The notes beneath the pieces were generated by a model that was not told where the DNA came from, ran no database searches, and saw only the letters and a list, made by a program, of their open reading frames with translations. Position numbers and translations under genes: made by a program. Below, in pieces: positions 18,078-27,076 of a stretch of DNA of 64,000 nucleotides; within the stretch, counting starts at the first letter, position 1, and every line of letters starts with the position of its first letter. This stretch comes from Caballeronia udeis (GTDB lineage Bacteria > Pseudomonadota > Gammaproteobacteria > Burkholderiales > Burkholderiaceae), in NCBI RefSeq assembly GCF_001544555.2, contig NZ_FCOK02000004.1, positions 1-64,000 on the forward strand, written 5' to 3'.

Positions 18078-19511
18078 ATGAACACTACCGACACAACCGA
18101 ACGCCTCTGGGGCGGCCGCTTCAAATCAGGACCTTCGCTGGCGCTGGAAAACCTGTCCCGTTCGGACCCAAGCTTCTTCCGTCTCGCCCCCTACGATCTC
18201 GCCGGTTCGCGCGCCCATGCAAACGAGCTGAAGCGAGCCGGCATCCTCACCGCCGGCGAGCTTCAGCAATTGCTCGACGCCATGCAGCAAATAGAAACCG
18301 AGTTTGCCGCGAGTGAGCTCGCCCCTATTCTTGCCGACGAAGACGTTCACACTTTCCTCGAACGCGAACTGACGCAACGGCTCAAGGCGATCGGCGGGAA
18401 GCTGCGTGCCGGCCGCTCGCGCAACGACCAGGCGGCTAACGACCTGCGTTTGTATCTGCGCGACAAGGCTCGCAAGCTGGCGCTGGCCGTGATCGAATTG
18501 CAGCGCGCGCTGGTCGAGCAGGCCGAGGCGCACGTGGAAACCGTCACCGCCGGTTTCACACATTTGCAGCCGGCGCAGCCTATCGTGTTTGCGCACCAGT
18601 TGCTCGCGCATGCTCAGTCCATTTATCGTGATGTCGATCGGCTGGTTGACTGGGACCGGCGCAGCGCACGTTCGCCGCTGGGCGCGGCGGCGCTGGCGGG
18701 GTCCGCAATCTGCTTGCGGGCCGATCTCTCCGCGCAGGAGCTCGGCTACGACGGCCCGTGCGAGAACTCTATCGACGCGGTCGCCTCGCGCGACCACGTT
18801 GCCGAGTTCACGTTCATCACCAGCATGCTCGCGGTCAACCTGTCGCGGCTTTCAGAAGAGGTGATCCTGTGGACCTCGCGGCAGTTTCGCTGGGTCGAAC
18901 TCGACGATGCTTACGCGACCGGCAGCTCGATCATGCCGCAGAAGAAAAACTCGGACATCGCGGAGCTGACACGCGGAAAAGCAGGCCGGTTGATCGGCAA
19001 CCTGAGCGGCTTGCTCGCGACACTCAAGTCACTGCCGCTTGCCTATAACCGCGATCTTGCCGAAGACAAGATCGCCGCATTCGACAGTATCGATACACTC
19101 GAACTCGTGCTGCCCGCAATGGCCGGTATGATCCGCACCATGCACGTGAACGTGGATGAAATGCGGCGTCAGGCGCCGCTCGGGTTTACGCTGGCCACTG
19201 AAGTCGCGGACTGGCTCGCGCTGCGCGGCGTGCCGTTCAGCGAAGCGCACGAAATCACCGGCGAACTGGTGCGGGTTTGCGAACAGCAAGGCATTGAACT
19301 GGGCGACGTGTCCGTGGCAACCCTTGCAACGGTCGACGCCCGGCTTGAACCCGGCGTCCTCGATCACGTCACGCTGGATGCCGCAGTGGCGGCACGCAGC
19401 GGTTATGGCGGCACGGCGCCGGCACGCGTGGCCGAACAGATCGCGCGCCTGCGCAGCGCTATTGAAGAACAGGTCGCATGGGCGGCTTACTACAAGGGAC
19501 CTTCATGCTGA
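18078..19511 (+). CDS. argH: Argininosuccinate lyase homologue
   Basis: A 477-residue member of the aspartase/fumarase superfamily. It has GGKLRAGRSRNDQAANDLRL, the catalytic THLQPAQP (His162), and the mobile signature loop GSSIMPQKKNSD with catalytic Ser283. The loop usually reads KKNPD, so Ser292 replaces proline. The normal reaction releases fumarate and arginine from argininosuccinate. Here the gene heads an operon with a polar amino-acid ABC importer and a divergent LysR, not other arginine-biosynthesis genes. It may therefore be a second, catabolic C-N lyase acting on an imported aspartate adduct. The specificity is inference. Confidence 0.85.
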   Translation: MNTTDTTERLWGGRFKSGPSLALENLSRSDPSFFRLAPYDLAGSRAHANELKRAGILTAGELQQLLDAMQQIETEFAASELAPILADEDVHTFLERELTQRLKAIGGKLRAGRSRNDQAANDLRLYLRDKARKLALAVIELQRALVEQAEAHVETVTAGFTHLQPAQPIVFAHQLLAHAQSIYRDVDRLVDWDRRSARSPLGAAALAGSAICLRADLSAQELGYDGPCENSIDAVASRDHVAEFTFITSMLAVNLSRLSEEVILWTSRQFRWVELDDAYATGSSIMPQKKNSDIAELTRGKAGRLIGNLSGLLATLKSLPLAYNRDLAEDKIAAFDSIDTLELVLPAMAGMIRTMHVNVDEMRRQAPLGFTLATEVADWLALRGVPFSEAHEITGELVRVCEQQGIELGDVSVATLATVDARLEPGVLDHVTLDAAVAARSGYGGTAPARVAEQIARLRSAIEEQVAWAAYYKGPSC

Positions 19512-20389
19512 GCGCATCGAACGAAAGTGCACCGGCGTCCGGCAACGCCGACAGCTTCACCGATATCTCGCACTTCGAACACGTGCCGCGGCGCTATTAC
19601 GGGCGCTATCTCGCCTCGGCCGTGATCCTGGCGATCGTTGTCTATGTGGTCGTGGCGTTTGCTCGCGGGCAAATCGAGTGGGCCGTCGTCGGACGCTTCC
19701 TGACAGCCAAGTCGATCCTCACCGGCCTCGGCAATACCATCGTCATGACGATCCTCGCGATGGCACTGGGTATTGTGCTTGGCGTGATCATCGCGATCAT
19801 GCGGCTCTCCACCAACCCGGTCCTGCGCGCGGTCGCGCATGGTTACGTATGGCTGTTTCGCGGCACGCCGGTGATCCTGCAACTGTTGTTGTGGTTCAAT
19901 CTCGCACTGGTGTTTCCGGTCATGGGCATCCCCGGCCTGTTCGAGTTTCGCACCGTCGACATCATGACGCCGTTCCTCGCCGCGCTGCTCGGACTCGGGA
20001 TCAATCAGGGTGCCTACACGTCGGAAGTCGTGCGCGCGGGATTGCTCTCGGTAGACACCGGCCAGTACGAAGCCGCGAAATCGATCGGCATGCCGAGGCT
20101 CCAGGCGCTGCGCCGTGTGATCCTGCCGCAGGCCATGCGCGTGATCGTGCCGCCTATTGGCAACGAGCTGATCGGCATGGCCAAGCTGACCTCGCTCGCG
20201 AGCGTGATCCAGTACGCGGAGATGCTGCACAACGCCGAGAACATCTACTACGCGAACGCTCGCGTGATCGAATTGCTGATGGTCGCGGGCGTCTGGTATC
20301 TCGTCATTGTCACGGTTCTTTCCCTGCTGCAATCGCGAGTCGAATTGCGCTTCGCGCGTGGCGCGGGACGTGCATCCGCGAAACAGTAA
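19505..20389 (+). CDS. Polar amino-acid ABC transporter permease
   Basis: A 294-residue His/Glu/Gln/Arg-type permease. The start is ATG 19505, overlapping the lyase stop (ATGCTGA) with AGGGACC just upstream; an earlier in-frame start lies inside the lyase and is unlikely. The N-terminal soluble stretch of about 35 residues is followed by helices, [27 protein letters not shown] and the EAA loop [24 protein letters not shown]. Only one permease is present, so it probably forms a homodimer. Confidence 0.88.
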   Translation: MLSASNESAPASGNADSFTDISHFEHVPRRYYGRYLASAVILAIVVYVVVAFARGQIEWAVVGRFLTAKSILTGLGNTIVMTILAMALGIVLGVIIAIMRLSTNPVLRAVAHGYVWLFRGTPVILQLLLWFNLALVFPVMGIPGLFEFRTVDIMTPFLAALLGLGINQGAYTSEVVRAGLLSVDTGQYEAAKSIGMPRLQALRRVILPQAMRVIVPPIGNELIGMAKLTSLASVIQYAEMLHNAENIYYANARVIELLMVAGVWYLVIVTVLSLLQSRVELRFARGAGRASAKQ

Positions 20390-20420
20390 GCAGCCCGCTC
20401 ATACGCGAACCCAGGCAACC

Positions 20421-21185
20421 ATGAACCCACTAGTCAAAGCGGTCGACTTGCGCAAGTCCTATGGCGAATTCCAGGCGCTGCACGGCATCAATCTCGACGT
20501 CGCGAAGGGCGAAGTGCTGTGCATCATCGGACCATCCGGGTCGGGCAAAAGCACCTTCCTGCGCTGTATCAACCAACTCGAGACCATCACCGGCGGCGCG
20601 CTGTGGGTGAATGACGAACTGGTCGGATACCGGCGTGTCGAGAAGAAGCTGTATCCGCTGTCTGAAAAGCAGATGGCGCGGCAACGTCTTGCGACCGGCA
20701 TGGTGTTCCAGCGCTTCAACCTGTTTCCGCACATGACGGCGCTGGAAAACGTGATCGAGGGGCCGGTCCAGGTATTGAAGAAGAAAAAGTCCGAGGCGGT
20801 TGAAGAAGCCCGCGCGCTGCTCACGCGCGTCGGACTCGGACACAAGTGCGACGCGTTTCCGGTCGAGTTGTCCGGCGGCCAGCAGCAGCGTGTGGCCATT
20901 GCACGCGCGCTGGCAATGCATCCGCAGCTCATGCTTTTCGACGAACCCACCTCCGCCCTCGATCCCGAACTCGTGGGCGAAGTGCTGAGCGTGATGCGCG
21001 ACCTGGCCAAGAGCGGCATGACGATGATCGTCGTCACGCACGAACTCGGTTTTGCGCGTGAAGTGGCGAACCGCGTGGTGTTCATGGACCAGGGCAAGGT
21101 GGTCGAAAGCGGCACGCCCGAACAGGTGCTCTCGCGACCGCAGCAACAGCGTACTCAGGAGTTTATTTCGGCGGTGCTGTCCTAG
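20421..21185 (+). CDS. Polar amino-acid ABC transporter ATP-binding protein
   Basis: A 254-residue GlnQ/HisP-type ATPase. Walker [11 protein letters not shown]-loop [16 protein letters not shown], signature [15 protein letters not shown], Walker [14 protein letters not shown] and switch VTHELGFA are all present. ATG 20421 was chosen because the family starts just before [11 protein letters not shown]; an upstream extension overlaps the permease. Second transport component of the lyase operon. Confidence 0.9.
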   Translation: MNPLVKAVDLRKSYGEFQALHGINLDVAKGEVLCIIGPSGSGKSTFLRCINQLETITGGALWVNDELVGYRRVEKKLYPLSEKQMARQRLATGMVFQRFNLFPHMTALENVIEGPVQVLKKKKSEAVEEARALLTRVGLGHKCDAFPVELSGGQQQRVAIARALAMHPQLMLFDEPTSALDPELVGEVLSVMRDLAKSGMTMIVVTHELGFAREVANRVVFMDQGKVVESGTPEQVLSRPQQQRTQEFISAVLS

Positions 21186-21270
21186 TGTGATCAGGAACGC
21201 ATGGCAACGGCTTTCACGCTTTCACCCGGCTTTTAAACCCTTCCGTCAACCTCATGTTCAGGCGACTTTT

Positions 21271-22107
21271 ATGATGAATTCCTTGTTCCGGCGAACCCTT
21301 GTCACCCTCGCGTTCAGCGCTGTCTCGCTTGGCTCGCCGTTTGCCCATGCACAGACGCCCGTGGGGGGCAACGGTACGCTCACGGCCGCGATCGTGCCGA
21401 ACTATCCGCCGTTCGAGTACAAGGACCCCGCAACCGATGAACTGACCGGCTTCGACGTCGATCTCGGCGTGGCGCTGGCTGCGAAGATGGGTGTGAAACT
21501 GAAGTGGGAGGAGACCAACTTCGACCAGATGATGAGCGCGCTGACCACCCATCGCGTGGATGTGATCCTGTCGGGCATGACGGACTTGCCGACACGCCGC
21601 GAGGCGGTCAACTTCCTCGACTACATCAAGAGCGGGCCGCAGTTTTATACGTTGAAGGCGCACGCCGGCGACTTCCCGTCGATCGAATCAGTGTGCGGCA
21701 AGCACGTGGGCACGAGCCGCCGCACGTCCTGGCCCGACGACATCAAGACATGGAGCGACGAGCATTGCGTGAAGGCTGGAAAGCCTGCTGTAGTCGTGGT
21801 GGGAACGGATGGTTCCGCCGACGCACGTCTGCAGTTGCGCCAGGGACGAATTGATGCCGCCGTGCAAGGCGGTGAGACGCTGCCGTATCAGAACACCCTT
21901 GAGAAAGATGCGTACGCGCCGATCGGCCAGCCGTTTATGTCGCAATACACCGCAATTGGCATGGCGAAGAGCAGCCCGGCTTTGAACGATACGATAAGCC
22001 AGGCATTCGGCAAGCTGATCGCCGACGGCACCTATGCAAAGATCCTGAAGAAATGGGGCTTGCAGGAGCATGCGGTGTCGAAGGTCATCATCAACTCGCA
22101 GGAGTAA
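21271..22107 (+). CDS. Amino-acid ABC transporter periplasmic binding protein
   Basis: A 278-residue family 3 solute-binding protein. ATG 21271 is chosen (a second ATG follows at once); upstream codons in frame belong to the ATPase region. A signal peptide is cleaved near SPFAHAQT. The mature protein shows PPFEYKDPATDELTGFDVDLGVALAAKMG, the MMSALTTHRVDVILSGM pattern and a late AFGKLIADGTYAKILKKWG. Last gene of the operon, followed by a strong terminator. Confidence 0.9.
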   Translation: MMNSLFRRTLVTLAFSAVSLGSPFAHAQTPVGGNGTLTAAIVPNYPPFEYKDPATDELTGFDVDLGVALAAKMGVKLKWEETNFDQMMSALTTHRVDVILSGMTDLPTRREAVNFLDYIKSGPQFYTLKAHAGDFPSIESVCGKHVGTSRRTSWPDDIKTWSDEHCVKAGKPAVVVVGTDGSADARLQLRQGRIDAAVQGGETLPYQNTLEKDAYAPIGQPFMSQYTAIGMAKSSPALNDTISQAFGKLIADGTYAKILKKWGLQEHAVSKVIINSQE

Positions 22108-22145
22108 GAGCGGACCGTCATACGCTGATTGGCGCGCACAACGTA

Positions 22146-22185
22146 AAACGGGCGTTGTCAGGGCACTCCCTGACAACGCCCGTTT
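22146..22185. terminator. Bidirectional terminator, 18-bp stem
   Basis: The sequence at 22146-22163 (starting AAACGGGCG) pairs perfectly with 22168-22185, leaving a CACT loop. The A-rich left arm and T-rich right arm give a short T-run in both directions. It separates the convergent binding-protein genes that end at 22107 and 22201. Confidence 0.85.
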
Positions 22186-22200
22186 CAATCCAGCGTCAGA

Positions 22201-23253
22201 TTACCGTTCGATCTGACGGTTCCAGCGCGCGTCCCACTGCGGACGATTCGCGTTGATCACATCCCAGTCCACCACGTTGACCTTCTTGACCAGGTCGTCG
22301 AGGTTGCCCAGTTGTTTCTGCATCGAGTCGGGCATGGTTGCCTGGCGGTTGGTCGGGATCTGGCGGCCGGCGCTCGCTGCCTTGCTTTGTGCGGATGCCG
22401 AGATCATGAACGCCGCAAGCTTTTGTGCGAGGGCCGGATCGGGGTTGTTCGCCACTACGCATTCATCGACCAGCAACAGCACCGGACCTTCCTTCGGGTT
22501 CACGTAGGCAACGGGAATGCCCTTAGCCTGCAGGTCACCCACGGCGGTCGGCGTGAGCGGGAAAAGGCCGGCTTGGCCCGTTTGCACCATCTCCGAGATC
22601 TTCGCCGAGTTGGGGATGTACTCGATCACGTTCCTGCCCACGGTGCTTTGCCATTTCGTGAAGCCCGGTTCGACGTTCTTCTCCGACCCGCCTTCAAGCC
22701 GGTTGATCATCAGGAAGCCGTGCAGGCCGAACGTGCTGCTCGATGCCGACTGGAACACCACTTTGTCCTTGTATTTCGGGTCGGCGAAATCGAGCCATGA
22801 CGTAGGCGGCGCCCAGCCATTGGCCGCAAAGAGTGTCGTGTTGTACGCAATGCCGGTCATGCCAAGCTGCACGCCCGCACCAATGTCATCCTTCATGCGC
22901 GCGAACGGATAGAGTTGCTTGAGCTCAGGGGTGTCGTTGAGTTTCTGGCAGACGCCCATGCTGACTGCACGCGCCATCACGCCATCGTCGAGGAACACCA
23001 CGTGGATTTGCGGCTTGGCTTTGTTCGCCAGCAGCTTGGCGAGAATGTCTGAGGACGTGCCTGGGACCACGACCACTTTTACGTTATTGGCCTTTTCAAA
23101 TTCGGGCAGGACCTCGCTCGTGTAGGCCTTTTCCATCGCACCGCCGTTCATGCCGATGTAGATAGTCTTGTCGTCGGCTTGCGCGGGCGTGGAGAGGGCT
23201 GCGGCGCACAAGGCGGCTATGCCCACGCTGGCTACTGTATGAAACGCTTTCAT
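22201..23253 (-). CDS. ABC transporter solute-binding protein (PotD/Fbp-like)
   Basis: A 350-residue periplasmic binding protein with a signal peptide ending near TPAQADDK. AAGGAGATC lies upstream of the ATG. Mature-protein features are IGMNGGAMEKAYTSEVLPEFEKAN, VVVVPGTSSDILAKLLANK and QLGMTGIAYNTTLF, the spermidine/iron-type fold. It is the last gene of the seven-gene operon with the flavoprotein dehydrogenase, so it probably presents the dehydrogenase substrate or a precursor to the importer. Confidence 0.85.
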   Translation of the reverse strand: MKAFHTVASVGIAALCAAALSTPAQADDKTIYIGMNGGAMEKAYTSEVLPEFEKANNVKVVVVPGTSSDILAKLLANKAKPQIHVVFLDDGVMARAVSMGVCQKLNDTPELKQLYPFARMKDDIGAGVQLGMTGIAYNTTLFAANGWAPPTSWLDFADPKYKDKVVFQSASSSTFGLHGFLMINRLEGGSEKNVEPGFTKWQSTVGRNVIEYIPNSAKISEMVQTGQAGLFPLTPTAVGDLQAKGIPVAYVNPKEGPVLLLVDECVVANNPDPALAQKLAAFMISASAQSKAASAGRQIPTNRQATMPDSMQKQLGNLDDLVKKVNVVDWDVINANRPQWDARWNRQIER

Positions 23254-23312
23254 TTACTGATCTCCTTCAGAGGTGGTCCTGCCAGATTTTGTTCGCACTT
23301 TTTTTGGGTCGC

Positions 23313-24431
23313 TCAGGCAAATCTCTCGATGGAAAATGCATCGAGAGGCGTGCTCGTCGTGCCCTCAACAACCAGGTCGGAAAGCACTTCTCCAACCCCC
23401 GGGGCAAGCAGGAACCCGCCGCCCGAAAATCCAAACGCGTGAAGCAATCGCGGCGTAGTCCGGCTAAAGCCGATCACCGGATTATCGTCAGGTGTACTGC
23501 CTTCCACACCTGTCCAGGTCCGCAACAGCAAAGCATCTTTCAACGCAGGTAACAGCGCACATGCCGCACGCATCACCGTCCGTGTAGTCTCCGTGAGCGG
23601 TTGGGCATACTCACCATCCCCCAACCCGCGACCACCGCCAATCACTACATTGCCGCGCGTGACCTGCCGGGCATAAATGCCGCCGCCATAGACCCCAAGA
23701 TTGTGATCGATGAAAAAAGGCAGCGGCTCGGTCACCCACATGTTCGGGTAGATCGGTTCCATTGGGATGGCTTCGCCAAAGGACGCGGCCACCGTGTTGC
23801 CCCAAGCGCCTGCAGCATTGACCAGCCAGTCGCTCTGCGCCTCGATCGCCGCACCCGAGTCATGCCGGGCCTGCACAACAAACCGTTCCCCCGCCCGCAC
23901 GATGTTCGTCACGGCAGTCTGCTCGCGGACATCGGCACCGGCTGCACGCGCCGCGCGCGCAAATGCGGGAGAAACCACACGCGGATTCGCATGGCCGTCG
24001 CCGGGGCACAGCGAGCCGCCCACCGCAGCCTCGCCGAGCCACGGGTAACGGCGCCGGAAAGTCGGCCCGCTCATCAGTTGCAGGTCGAGACCGAAAGGGT
24101 TGGCAAGCTGCGCGTACGCTTCCAGCGCCGCCAGATCCGCAACGCTACGGGCCAGCCGCAAGTGCCCCGACACAACGAACTCACCATCCGTGCCCACGAG
24201 TTCCGGCAACCGGTCCCAGATCAATCGCGCACGCACGGCCAACGGCAGTTGTTCGGCCGGCCGGCCCTGACGGCGCACGCCGCCGTAATTCACGCCGCTC
24301 GCCTGTGCGCCGCAATACCGGCGCTCGAAAAGCCCGACCTTCAGACCGCGCTTTGCAAGCATCAGGGCCGTCGATGACCCCACCAATCCGCCGCCCACCA
24401 CCAGCACGTCAAACCGCAATTTCTCAGTCAT
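23313..24431 (-). CDS. FAD-dependent oxidoreductase, DAO family (HcnC/OoxB/LhpB-like subunit)
   Basis: A 372-residue flavoprotein. The N-terminal dinucleotide motif VVGGGLVGSSTALMLAKRG and the later GVYGGGIYARQVTRGNVVIGGG and TGVEGSTPDDNPVIG are typical of glycine/sarcosine/D-amino-acid oxidases. Its start overlaps the next-upstream gene by eight bases, so the three dehydrogenase subunits are co-translated. In HcnABC, opine oxidase and hydroxyproline dehydrogenase this subunit holds the substrate amine. Next to the lysine-type genes, pipecolate or another cyclic or N-substituted amino acid is the inferred substrate. Confidence 0.85.
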   Translation of the reverse strand: MTEKLRFDVLVVGGGLVGSSTALMLAKRGLKVGLFERRYCGAQASGVNYGGVRRQGRPAEQLPLAVRARLIWDRLPELVGTDGEFVVSGHLRLARSVADLAALEAYAQLANPFGLDLQLMSGPTFRRRYPWLGEAAVGGSLCPGDGHANPRVVSPAFARAARAAGADVREQTAVTNIVRAGERFVVQARHDSGAAIEAQSDWLVNAAGAWGNTVAASFGEAIPMEPIYPNMWVTEPLPFFIDHNLGVYGGGIYARQVTRGNVVIGGGRGLGDGEYAQPLTETTRTVMRAACALLPALKDALLLRTWTGVEGSTPDDNPVIGFSRTTPRLLHAFGFSGGGFLLAPGVGEVLSDLVVEGTTSTPLDAFSIERFA

Positions 24432-25881
24432 CGCGTGCGTGCTCCGGAATGGCCGCGAGATGATCAGCTTGCGAGACTTCGTCCATCATTGCTATCGATA
24501 GAGGCACGGGTTTGATCGGCGCCTGTCCGCGCAAACGTCCGGCCTCCGCGATGGGTTTGCCCGTCTCCGCGCTCAGCAATTCCGCCGCCGCCGCGCCGCA
24601 CATACGCCCCTGGCAACGACCCATGCCCACGCGCGTAAGCGCCTTCAGCCGATTGATCTCGCTCGCCTCGCCAGCGCGTATACAACGGCGCAGCGTGCCG
24701 GCATCGATCTCCTCGCAGCGGCACACGGTCATGTCGTCCGGCCAGTTTGACGTGCAATCGGAGGGCGGCGCAAACGCCTTTTCCAGCCCGATACGAAATT
24801 GGGCGATGTTCGCCAGTTGCCGGTCCAGCTTCGCAGCCTGACCCTGAACGTCAGCGTTGCCAGCTCTATGCCCAAGGTCTTCCAGCATCGCGAGCGCCGC
24901 ACGACGGCCAGCCAGTTCCGCAGCATCCGCGCCGGCGATACCTGCGCCATCGCCGGCGAGATAAACGCCCGGCACCGAACTGCGGCCGGCCGAATCGCGC
25001 TCCGGCAGCCACGCGCGATTAAGCGCATCGAAGCGAAAACGGCAACCTGCGAGGTCAGCCAACTGCGTTTCGGAACGCAGCCCATAACCGAAGCCAACCG
25101 CATCGCAGGGAATGGTCAGCTCCTGGCCGCCATCGCGATAGGTCATGCCCTGCACAGCTTTATCGCCGGTGGCACGCACAAGCGTCACGCCACGTTCGAT
25201 ACGAACCCCGCGAGCCGCCAGCCAGCCGACGTAATAAAGGCCCTTCGCAAAGGTGGACGGCTGACGCAACAAACGCGGCGTCGCGGCGATCTGGCGCGAG
25301 AACGGATTGGTATCGAGCACCGCCTCCACCTGCGCGCCCGCTTTCGCATATTGATACGCCACGAGGTAAAGCAACGGCCCCGTTCCCGCGAACACCACGC
25401 GGCGTCCAATCGCACATCCTTGGGATTTCAACGCGATTTGCGCGGCGCCAAGCGTGTAGACGCCCGGCAGCGTCCAGCCCGGAAACGGCAAAACGCGATC
25501 CGTCGCGCCGGTCGCAATCAGCAAGTGCGAATAAGGTACCGCGCGTTGACGGCCAGCGTGGAAGGTATCGAGTTGTGCGGCACCGCATCCCCACACCAAT
25601 GTGTCGGGCCGGTAATCGATCTTTGCAATCAGTCCCGCCATGGTGGAATGCACCGCGTCGGCCTTGCCTGCTTCCATGCCATACAACGTGCGTTTGCTGC
25701 GGGCGAAACCGGCATCCGCCGGCGGCTGGCGATAGATCTGGCCACCGGCACGCGGCGCTTCATCGATCACAACAGGCACGATTCCGGCTGCCACCAGCGT
25801 CTCAGCCGCGCGCACACCCGCGGGTCCCGCCCCGACGATCACGACCCGACGCATGCTGTCTTTATCGATTGTCGTGCTCAC
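24424..25881 (-). CDS. FAD/NAD oxidoreductase with C-terminal BFD [2Fe-2S] domain (HcnB/OoxA-like)
   Basis: A protein of about 485 residues. GTG 25881 is chosen: it overlaps the small-subunit stop (GTGA) and has AGGAG before it. A longer frame to 25992 overlaps that gene, and ATG 25854 would also keep the FAD motif. It has VVIVGAGPAGVRAAETL at the N-terminus, a central pyridine-nucleotide-disulphide-oxidoreductase fold (LLIATGATDRVLPFPGW, VVFAGTGPLLYLVAYQYAKAG), and a C-terminal BFD-like cluster-binding domain (MTVCRCEEIDAGTLRRCI ... GMGRCQGRMCG) with four cysteines. It is the electron-transfer subunit of a three-part dehydrogenase. Confidence 0.87.
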   Translation of the reverse strand: MSTTIDKDSMRRVVIVGAGPAGVRAAETLVAAGIVPVVIDEAPRAGGQIYRQPPADAGFARSKRTLYGMEAGKADAVHSTMAGLIAKIDYRPDTLVWGCGAAQLDTFHAGRQRAVPYSHLLIATGATDRVLPFPGWTLPGVYTLGAAQIALKSQGCAIGRRVVFAGTGPLLYLVAYQYAKAGAQVEAVLDTNPFSRQIAATPRLLRQPSTFAKGLYYVGWLAARGVRIERGVTLVRATGDKAVQGMTYRDGGQELTIPCDAVGFGYGLRSETQLADLAGCRFRFDALNRAWLPERDSAGRSSVPGVYLAGDGAGIAGADAAELAGRRAALAMLEDLGHRAGNADVQGQAAKLDRQLANIAQFRIGLEKAFAPPSDCTSNWPDDMTVCRCEEIDAGTLRRCIRAGEASEINRLKALTRVGMGRCQGRMCGAAAAELLSAETGKPIAEAGRLRGQAPIKPVPLSIAMMDEVSQADHLAAIPEHARDD

Positions 25882-26255
25882 GCTCCTGTCACTCCCAGAG
25901 ACCGGGTCAGCACTCGCATGCCCTCCTTCACGAAGGTCGAACATGCTCTGATCCGCGTGCCCTCTTCCAGTTGCACCCAGCAGTCCTGGCACGCGCCCAT
26001 CAGACAGAAACCCGCACGTGGCTCGCCGCTGAACTCGGTGTCGCGCACCCGCCGCGCGTGCAGCAGGATGGCGCTCAATACCGTATCGCCGGTCAGCGCT
26101 GTGATGGCCGCGCCGTCCAGCATCAGCGTCACTTGCTTGCGATGCGTCTCCGTAAGACGCACGAATTGCGGTGCGGCATCGGCCGCTATTGGCGGCTGAA
26201 CGGCAGATGCTGCATTTGGAAGGTTTGTCATCGCGTAGAAAGAAGTCGTAGGCAC
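25878..26255 (-). CDS. (2Fe-2S) small subunit of the flavoprotein dehydrogenase (HcnA/LhpF-like)
   Basis: A 125-residue ferredoxin-like protein. It starts with GTG 26255 or ATG 26231. The plant-type ferredoxin cysteines are Cys84, Cys89 and Cys92 (GFCLMGACQDCWV) and Cys105 (RIRACST). This C-x4-C-x2-C-xn-C arrangement and size match the small subunit of HcnABC and cis-4-hydroxy-D-proline dehydrogenase. Electrons would pass from the two flavin subunits to the respiratory chain. Confidence 0.85.
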   Translation of the reverse strand: MPTTSFYAMTNLPNAASAVQPPIAADAAPQFVRLTETHRKQVTLMLDGAAITALTGDTVLSAILLHARRVRDTEFSGEPRAGFCLMGACQDCWVQLEEGTRIRACSTFVKEGMRVLTRSLGVTGA

Positions 26256-26262
26256 TGAGCGA

Positions 26263-27057
26263 TCAATGCGAACCGATCAGGATCCGGTTCAGTCCATACA
26301 CGCGGTCCAGCACGATCATCGCGCCGGCTGTAATAAAGATCACGAGCGCGGACACCGAAGCCATCATCGGGTCGATCGATTCCGTCGCGTACATGTACAT
26401 CCGCACCGGCAACGTGATGGTCTGCGGCGATGTCACGAAGATCGACATGGTCAGTTCATCGAAGCTATTGATGAACGCAAGCAGCCAGCCGCCCGTGATG
26501 CCTGGCAGGATCATCGGCAAGGTAATGCGGCGAAAGGCTGTCCATCGGTCCGCACCCAGCGACTGCGCCGCATGCTCGATGCTGCGATCCATGCCGCTCA
26601 CCGAGGCCAGCACCAGCCGCATCACGAACGGCGTAATGATGATCATGTGCGCCGCGACGAGCCACGTGAACGAGCCGGTCGCGCCGATCATTGCGAAGAA
26701 GCGCAGGAACGCAATGCCGAGCACGAGGCTTGGAATCACCAGCGGCGAGAGGAACAAACCGTTGAGGAATTCGCGCCCGGGAAAACGTTCACGGCCGATG
26801 GCAAGCGCCGCCGGCAAGGCCAGCGCGAGCGACAGCGTAGCCGACGCAAACGCCAGCCTGATGCTGTTGAAAAACGCCGAGATGAAATCCGGGTAGTCGA
26901 GAATCGCGCGAAACCAGCGCAGCGAGAAGCCATGCGTGGGCAGCGTCAACGTCTGGTCCGGCGTGAACGCCACCAGCACGATGATCACGAGCGGCGCCAG
27001 CACGAACAGGATCACGAGCGTGTGGAAACTCAGGGCAACGAGGCCGTTCTTTCGCAT
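26263..27057 (-). CDS. ABC transporter permease (PotC-like)
   Basis: A 264-residue inner-membrane permease with six expected helices. The EAA loop is in IEHAAQSLGADRWTAFRRITLPMILPG, followed by FINSFDELTMSIFV, which is highly typical of PotC/YdcV. It is separated from the preceding permease by 19 bases and from the dehydrogenase small subunit by seven. Part of the same importer as the 22201, 27077 and 27984 genes. Confidence 0.88.
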   Translation of the reverse strand: MRKNGLVALSFHTLVILFVLAPLVIIVLVAFTPDQTLTLPTHGFSLRWFRAILDYPDFISAFFNSIRLAFASATLSLALALPAALAIGRERFPGREFLNGLFLSPLVIPSLVLGIAFLRFFAMIGATGSFTWLVAAHMIIITPFVMRLVLASVSGMDRSIEHAAQSLGADRWTAFRRITLPMILPGITGGWLLAFINSFDELTMSIFVTSPQTITLPVRMYMYATESIDPMMASVSALVIFITAGAMIVLDRVYGLNRILIGSH

Positions 27058-27076
27058 GGCAGCGGTCTCCTTAACC

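Noticed and set aside
24799..26199. 466-codon forward frame
   Set aside because: Antisense to two clearly coding reverse-strand dehydrogenase genes; composition is of a shadow frame.
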